This document shows, piece after piece, positions 58,189-64,000 of a stretch of DNA of 64,000 bases. Where the stretch lies: NCBI GenBank assembly GCA_900553125.1, contig USCB01000006.1:1-64000 (forward strand), read 5' to 3'. The notes beneath the pieces are model-generated. The model was not told the DNA's origin, ran no database searches, and saw only the letters and a list, made by a program, of their open reading frames with translations. The stretch's first letter is position 1; the number at the start of each line of letters is the position of its first letter. The stretch is from an uncultured Clostridium sp. (lineage in GTDB: Bacteria > Bacillota > Clostridia > TANB77 > CAG-508). The position numbers and the translations under genes are program-made.

Positions 58189-59763
58189 TTATTTTTTCAT
58201 CTTATTTTTTATATATTCAATTTCTTCTTCTGCATTTAATCTCATAAATAAAGGCTCACCTTTTTCAATTACTTTTGTATTTTCTATTTTATCATATTCT
58301 TCAAGACTTTCCCATGTTTTTAATTCAGGGACTGCTATTCCTAATTGATTAAACATTTTTTCTGATGTAGATTCCATAAATGGTTTTATTAGTATTGCTA
58401 TTCTTCTTAAATTTTCTATTAAATGATATATAACACTTTCAAGCTTTTCTTTGTTTTCTTCTTTTGCCAATACCCAAGGTGATGTTTCATCTATATATTT
58501 ATTAGTTCTTGAAACTAAACTCCATATTTCTTGAATTGAATTAGCAATTTCGAAGTCTTCAAATATTTTTTCAAATTTTTGTGTGACATTTTTTGTAAAT
58601 TCTTCTAATTCTTCATCTACCTCGTTTTTGTATCCATTGTATTTTGGAACTTGTCCTCCAAAATATTTATTACACATTGCTACTGTTCTATTCAATAAAT
58701 TTCCTAAGTCATTACATAAATCAAAGTTATATCTTTCTACAAATTCCTCTGGTGAAAATACTCCATCTGTAGATATTGGTACTTCCCTTAGTAAGAAATA
58801 ACGTGTTGCGTCTAATCCATACTTTTCTATTAATAACTCTGGATATATTACATTTCCTTTTGATTTTGACATTTTTCCATCTTTCATCATTATCCAATTG
58901 TGTACGAATATTTGCTTTGGTAGTGGTAAGTCTAATGCCATTAAAAATATTGGCCAATATATTAAATGAAATCTTGCTATGTCTTTTCCAACTATATGCA
59001 AATTAGCTGGCCAGAATTTTTTGAATAATTCGTCATTTTCTGATTCATATCCAAGTGCTGTTAAGTAATTTGTTAGGGCATCTAGCCATACATATATTAC
59101 ATGTTTTGGGTCTTTTAGTACTTTTATTCCCCAATCAAATGTTGTACGAGTTACACATAAATCTTCTAATCCTGGTTTTATGAAGTTGTTTATCATTTCT
59201 GTTTTTCTGTAATCTGGTTTTATGAAATCTGGATGTTCTTCATAATATTTCAATAGTCTTGGTGCGTATTTTTTCATGTTGAAAAAGTAACATTCTTCTT
59301 TCATTAATTTTACTTCTCTTCCACAATCTGGACATTTTCCATCTACTAGTTGAGTTTTTGTGAAATAACTTTCACATGGTACACAATACCATCCTTCGTA
59401 TTCTCCTTTGTATATATCTCCTTGTTCCATTAATCTATCAAAGATTTTTTGTACTATTTTTTCATGTCTTACTTCAGTTGTTCTTATAAAATCATCATAT
59501 TCTATATCCATTAATTTCCATAACTCTTGTGCATTTCTTGCAGCTTCATCGACATATTCTTGTGGTTTCATATTTTGTTTTCTTGCTACTTCTTCTATCT
59601 TTTGACCGTGTTCGTCTGTTCCTGTTAATAGGTATGTTTCATAGCCTCTTAAAGTTTTGTATCTCTTTACTGTGTCTGCCAATACTGTTGTATATGCTGT
59701 TCCTATATGAAATTTTCCGCTTGGATAATATATAGGTGTTGTTAAGTAATATGTTTTGCTCAT
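58189..59763 (-). CDS. metG: Methionyl-tRNA synthetase
   Basis: 524 residues. The class I HIGH motif appears as GKFHIGTAY (about residue 18), the zinc knuckle as CVPCESY...CPDCGREV and KMSKS as GKMSKSKGN. The anticodon-binding domain contains NLLNRTVAMCNKYFGG and SPWVLAKEE. The C-terminal tRNA-binding (EMAP-like) domain of longer MetRS proteins is absent; short forms are known. The start ATG 59763 follows AGGCAGG. Confidence 0.96.
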   Translation of the reverse strand: MSKTYYLTTPIYYPSGKFHIGTAYTTVLADTVKRYKTLRGYETYLLTGTDEHGQKIEEVARKQNMKPQEYVDEAARNAQELWKLMDIEYDDFIRTTEVRHEKIVQKIFDRLMEQGDIYKGEYEGWYCVPCESYFTKTQLVDGKCPDCGREVKLMKEECYFFNMKKYAPRLLKYYEEHPDFIKPDYRKTEMINNFIKPGLEDLCVTRTTFDWGIKVLKDPKHVIYVWLDALTNYLTALGYESENDELFKKFWPANLHIVGKDIARFHLIYWPIFLMALDLPLPKQIFVHNWIMMKDGKMSKSKGNVIYPELLIEKYGLDATRYFLLREVPISTDGVFSPEEFVERYNFDLCNDLGNLLNRTVAMCNKYFGGQVPKYNGYKNEVDEELEEFTKNVTQKFEKIFEDFEIANSIQEIWSLVSRTNKYIDETSPWVLAKEENKEKLESVIYHLIENLRRIAILIKPFMESTSEKMFNQLGIAVPELKTWESLEEYDKIENTKVIEKGEPLFMRLNAEEEIEYIKNKMKK

Positions 59764-59849
59764 AATTGTACCTGCCTTTCTCTTCAAATATTTTACATTA
59801 TAATATAAAGTTGGTAATTTTTCAAGATATTTTCATGAATATTATAAAT

Positions 59850-59917
59850 GTTCCATTAGGACCGGGTCTTTTTGGTACATTTATAAAATGCACCAAAAAG
59901 ACCCGGTCCTAACAGAA
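59850..59917. repeat. Repeat B, full palindrome
   Basis: GTTCCATTAGGACCGGGTC and GACCCGGTCCTAACAGAAC flank TTTTTGGTAC / GCACCAAAAA arms and a short loop, between spoIIE and metG. Confidence 0.88.
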
Positions 59918-59923
59918 CAATAA

Positions 59924-62357
59924 TTACATTTTCTTTATAAATTTACAAACCACAACGCTCATATCGTCTTTAATTTTCCCAAAATTATTATCAACTGATT
60001 CATTTAAAATAATATCAGCAATCTTTTGTGGATTAGTAACTTCCATATCTTCTAAAAGATATTTAACCCATAATTCTTTATTTTTATACTCTATATTAGA
60101 ATCTAAAATTCCATCACTACACATAACTATTATATCATTATTTTCAATGTCTTTATCAAATACGTCTGTACTTGCTGTTTTTATTATTCCTGTTGGTAAT
60201 GTTAATGATTTTATTATTTGAATTTTTTTGTTATTTTTTATATATGTAGGACATGCACCATTTTTTATAAATTCCATATTTCCTTTATATAAATCTACTA
60301 TAGCTATATCTAGGGTTGCAAATACATCTTCTGCAACATTTAATAAATTCGAATTTATTAAATCAACTGATGTGTTTCTTTCAAATCCTGAGTTCAGTAG
60401 CCTTTTTAACATATTTGTTACTATTTGACTACTTTTTCTAGCCTCTGGTCCTGAACCCATTCCATCACTTATTGCAATTAGATATTTTCCATCTTTTAAT
60501 TTTACTTGTAATATACTATCTCCAGATACTGACATGTTGTCTTTTATTGCTATACTATGACCAATATCTAATATGTATTTATCATCTGATATTATTTCAT
60601 ATTGTACAACATTTTCTTTTTTTATTTCCTTTTGATTTTGTATTATTACTTTTTCTCCTAATATTTTTGTTAGTATGTTTATAATGCTATTGTTAATATC
60701 TTCTTTTTCATTTTTTTCAATATATAGTGTTATTCTATATCTGTCTTTTTCTTTTTTATTTATTGTTATTTCTTGTACTAGTATTTCCTTTTGCTTTAAT
60801 AATAATGTTATTTGTTCTTTTATTTCACTGTTTGAATCATCACTTTCTAGGTCTTTTTCCATTCCTTCTGCTATTTCTGATATTGCTTTTGAAACTCCGG
60901 TTTAGCTGTGTTTCAAAATTTTTCTTTTCTTCATCTAGTCTTATTGACCAAATAAAGTTCATTTTGCTGATTCTAAATGCTGAATTTATTGTTTCTGTCA
61001 TCTTTTCAACATCTCTTGTTATTTTTTCGTCATTTGCTCCGAACCCTACAACATAGTTATTATTTCTTGCTAGTATTCTTAGTAAATCTTTTTCTTTTAT
61101 AAATTGCTTGTCCATTAGTTCTGTAAAGATATCATCTATGATTTTGCTTTCTACATTTTCTATTGTTTCATATAATATATTTTCTGTCATGTATTCTATA
61201 TTATTTAATAATTCTGATATGAATTTTTGCTTATTTTTCTCTCTTATATCTTCTTCTGTAACTACTGTTGTTGCAACATTTTTATATGTATTTGCCATTT
61301 CTTTTACAACTTTGGATACATCATTTAATTTATTTACGGTTTCTTTACTTTTATTTAGACCTCTATTTGTTGCAACTGGTAGAAATTTTTCGGTTCCTAT
61401 TATATTTTCTATATTTAAGTTTATATTTTTTGGAACTGCTAAAAGTGCTATCCCTGCTATTAATATTTCTTTAAATAGTATTACATTTTGCATCATTCCG
61501 TTTGCTACATATGAAAGTATTACATTTCCTAATACAAAACCTGCAACTACACCTATTTTACCTAATTTGTTTAATATCCCAGCTATCATACCTGATAATG
61601 CATATGCTCCTACTACTATTGGTTCATTGCCTGCAATAATTCCAAGTGTAACACCTATTGTGGCTCCAGCTGTTGTTCCTATCAATATTCCATTTTTCCA
61701 TCCTAATACTAATACTATAAATATTGATAGTACATTTCTTATTGAGAAACCAAATATACTTAAATCGCCTAAACTACATAGTGCAATTGATAGAAGTAGA
61801 CTTGTTCCTAAAACTTCTTCTATTGAAAATGCCATTTTTTCATTATAGTTTGTTATTATCGATAATGAATTTGCAAATATTTTGTAAAATATAACTATTA
61901 CAATCGACATCGATATTGCAATTAATACATCATATATTAAAAATTGCTTTATAAATATTTTTGCTATGCTTACTATTATACTTGAGAAAAATATTCTTTT
62001 TGATAGTTTTACTTTTTCGTTTCTACTTGTGTCATTGTATTTTGGCTCTTTTATAAATATGCTTGCAAAAAATATTAATAATGTGATTATAAAACTTATT
62101 GTTCCATTTAATCCACATGAAATTGTGTTTCCTATTAATGCAAATAATATTACTGCAATTATTGGAATCTCATTTGCAATACTTGCTACTATTATTGATA
62201 AACTAAATGGGGATACATCATATCCCATATTTACCATTGATATCATTAATGTTACTATATATAATATTATATATTTTTTCGATATTACATTGGCTAATAT
62301 ATTTTTTTGGCCTATCTCTTCTTTTGTTTTTTCTGTTTCATTTATGTTTTGAAACAC
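59924..62357 (-). CDS. spoIIE: Stage II sporulation protein E, +1 shift at CGG
   Basis: SpoIIE is the membrane-bound PP2C phosphatase that dephosphorylates SpoIIAA and so activates sigma-F in the forespore. The first frame (GTG 62357 with AGAGGTGG 5 bases upstream; an ATG at 62387 lacks a site) gives about ten transmembrane helices (to about residue 320) and the cytoplasmic linker to FETQLN. The second frame continues GVSKAISEIAEGMEKDLE and holds the phosphatase domain with AISDGMGSGPEARKSS and IIVMCSDGILDS. The junction is an in-frame CGG at 60897-60899 near residue 487. The joined protein is about 810 residues, matching B. subtilis SpoIIE (827). Confidence 0.92.
60897..60899 (-). other. In-frame CGG, +1 frameshift site in spoIIE
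   Basis: The codons CTA AAC CGG AGT become CTA AAC GGA GTT TCA AAA, restoring the Q-L-x-G-V-S segment that leads into the PP2C domain. The zero frame ends about 20 codons later. Confidence 0.85.
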
Positions 62358-62561
62358 TTTTACCACCTCTTCTTTTTTTAATAACATTTTACTACTTGTC
62401 TTTTGGTTTTTTTGTCTTTTTTAGTATGCTAGTTAAAAAAAGTTTTCTACATATATTGCCTTTTTTATACTACCTTCCCTTTCTTCTTTTGTTTTGCTTT
62501 GTTTATTTTATTATAGTTTGTCGAAAATTACAATATTTTTTCTAAAAAAATATAACTATAT

Positions 62562-62990
62562 CTACTCAAAATCCTCCAACAACTGATTCATCTTCTCAAT
62601 TCCTACAACCTCAATTCCCTTTTTCAATTCAGCTCTATCTTCATCACTTAAATATTTAATACTAATATCTGTAACCTTATACAAAATCTCTTCATCATCT
62701 TCATTCAAATAGTAAATATTTACAACTTCATTTTCTGCTCTTAAAATATAATGCCTATTTTCATCATTTAAAACACTACTTGTTTCCTTAATTTCTTCTT
62801 CAACAGTCTTGCTATAATCTTCCCATTCGTTTACACAATCATCATTTACAAATTCACTACTTAATATATTAACCTCATTTTTCACTATATTGTTATCTTC
62901 TGATTCCTTTTTTTGTGACAAATTAAAAATCTCTATTCCAACTATCAAAATAATTATTATTCCTATTGAAAGAAACACCTTTTTCCACAT
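62562..62990 (-). CDS. BofC C-terminal-like membrane protein
   Basis: 142 residues. An N-terminal transmembrane helix (about 4-24) is followed by an extracytoplasmic domain ending YILRAENEVVNIYYLNED, ILYKVTDISIKYLSDEDRAEL and a final LLEDFE, the pattern of BofC C-terminal-like proteins in clostridia. BofC proper regulates a forespore-signalling protease (SpoIVB); whether this protein does so is unproven. The start ATG 62990 follows AAGAGGTG. It lies between comEC and spoIIE. Confidence 0.8.
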   Translation of the reverse strand: MWKKVFLSIGIIIILIVGIEIFNLSQKKESEDNNIVKNEVNILSSEFVNDDCVNEWEDYSKTVEEEIKETSSVLNDENRHYILRAENEVVNIYYLNEDDEEILYKVTDISIKYLSDEDRAELKKGIEVVGIEKMNQLLEDFE

Positions 62991-63033
62991 AATAAATACA
63001 CCTCTTAACATATTTTGGCATATTATTATGTTT

Positions 63034-64000
63034 TTATTCAGTTATTATAATTTTTTCTCTCCATCTATCATTTTTTATAATTATTTCCCCATTAATATCA
63101 GTTCTGTATACATTTATATTCATACTTTTCAAATTTTCTAAAGTAATATCAGCTGGGTGTCCAAATTTGTTTTCTTTTCCTACTCCTATTAATGAAAATT
63201 TAGGACTTACTGCTCCTAAAAATTCTAATGTCGATGAGGTCTTAGAACCATGATGTGCAACTTTTAAGCAGTCAGCCTTTAATATTTCTTGTTTTTCCTT
63301 GTATAATTCTAAAATCGCCTTTTCTGCGACTGATTCTATGTCACCTGTAAAAAGAACAGAAAAATTTTTGTTAACCATTTTACAAACTAAAGAGTTATTA
63401 TTGATACTATTTTCTAAAATTCTTTTTTCACTATATGGCCATAAAATATCAAAATACAATTTTTTTTCAATTTTAATTCTTTGTCCCGCTTCTACTGTTA
63501 TTACTTTAATTTGTTTTTTTCTTACAATTTTAATAAATTCCTCAAAATTTTTATTACTTTCATATTGCCTACCAATAACAACATTTCTTACCTTCATTTT
63601 GTCCATTATATATAAAAGTCCCTGACAATGGTCAGTGTCAAAGTGACTTATAAAAATATAGTCAATAACTGCAATCTTTCTTGATAACAAATATGGCATT
63701 AATGTTGATTTACCAATATTATACTCAGAAAATTCGTTTCCTCCTCCATCTATCAAAATAGATTTATTTCTAGGAGTAACAATTAGTGTACAATCTCCTT
63801 GTCCAACATCAACAAAGTACATACTCATATTTTTTGGTATAATTATATAGATATTTAATAAAAAAATTGCTATTAATATTACAGATATAACATTTTTTAG
63901 ATTTGATTTTAACTTATATTTTATTAAACTTATTAGATTTTTTATTCTTTCTTGAAATACTGTATGGTTTTTAGTAATATTTATTTGTATAATTAGATTT
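63034..64000 (-). CDS. comEC: ComEC/Rec2, C-terminal part, cut by the window edge
   Basis: The DNA-uptake channel protein. The frame is open to position 64000 without a start, so the N-terminal channel lies outside. What is seen is the end of the membrane part (a helix around VISVILIAIFLLNIYIII) and the metallo-beta-lactamase-like domain: MYFVDVGQGDCTLIV, ILIDGGG, ISHFDTDHCQGL (H-x-x-x-D-H motif), LFTGDIE, VAHHGSKTSS and FGHP. ComEC in spore-formers is often kept even without known competence. Confidence 0.94.
   Translation of the reverse strand, partial: NLIIQINITKNHTVFQERIKNLISLIKYKLKSNLKNVISVILIAIFLLNIYIIIPKNMSMYFVDVGQGDCTLIVTPRNKSILIDGGGNEFSEYNIGKSTLMPYLLSRKIAVIDYIFISHFDTDHCQGLLYIMDKMKVRNVVIGRQYESNKNFEEFIKIVRKKQIKVITVEAGQRIKIEKKLYFDILWPYSEKRILENSINNNSLVCKMVNKNFSVLFTGDIESVAEKAILELYKEKQEILKADCLKVAHHGSKTSSTLEFLGAVSPKFSLIGVGKENKFGHPADITLENLKSMNINVYRTDINGEIIIKNDRWREKIIITE

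Noticed and set aside
61108..61848. 246-codon plus-strand frame opposite spoIIE
   Set aside because: Antisense of transmembrane segments; hydrophobic by complementarity only.

Overview
The window is AT-rich DNA from a low-GC, endospore-forming member of the Clostridia. This is suggested by gpr, spoIIE and a BofC-like gene, by one-carbon genes typical of anaerobes (fhs, folD, fchA-like), by strong GGAGG ribosome binding sites and by GTG/TTG starts. I cannot name a genus.

Layout. 1-7061: minus-strand genes (gpr, fhs, an L,D-transpeptidase, a patatin-like lipase, a helical protein, a ZIP transporter, an orphan HlyD-type adaptor). 7291-8908: t6A cluster tsaE-tsaB-rimI. 9034-15324: SDR, transketolase N-half, PepV-type dipeptidase, class B PBP, M14 carboxypeptidase. 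15330-16600: decayed IS1182-like DNA. 16612-26530: a Tn4451-like mobilizable transposon (large serine recombinase, TnpV, MobC, broken relaxase) beside cargo of defence type (PHP-ATPase, YhcG-like nuclease, ASCH, Sel1, Nudix-GNAT). 27060-39960: an integrative mobilizable element at the 3' end of tRNA-Leu(TAA). The tRNA 3' end is present three times, so two integrations are stacked. This region holds a nuclease, a type I toxin, RepA, a MobV relaxase with oriT, a divergent RtcB-like gene with a LysR regulator, an AlbA_2 ATPase, Xis and Int. 40125-64000: core genes (carD, folD, cyclodeaminase, U32 peptidase, RelA/SpoT-like protein, O-methyltransferase, typA, dnaJ-dnaK-grpE, hrcA, metG, spoIIE, bofC-like, comEC).

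The main discovery is a decoding anomaly. Five otherwise healthy genes (gpr, rimI, the M14 peptidase, the serine recombinase, spoIIE) are interrupted by seven single-base +1 frameshifts. Every one lies exactly at an in-frame CGG codon. In every case, skipping the C turns CGG-N into GGN, a glycine expected at a conserved position, and the family sequence then continues. Reading all other recognised genes by eye on both strands, I found no CGG used in frame as an ordinary sense codon, while CGA, CGT and CGC are used for Arg. An eighth in-frame CGG, at the 3' end of rimI, would give a family-length protein if it also shifts. The simplest reading is that CGG is not an Arg codon here but a +1 frameshift (or CGGN quadruplet, Gly) signal, used in sporulation, germination, tRNA/protein-modification and mobile-element genes. 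Sequencing error must be excluded, but it would not be expected to respect codon phase.

Also present are two families of perfect palindromes (GGGGACGGTTC and GGGACCGGGTC types) and several true pseudogenes (IS1182 transposase, relaxase, histidine phosphatase) whose lesions do not involve CGG.
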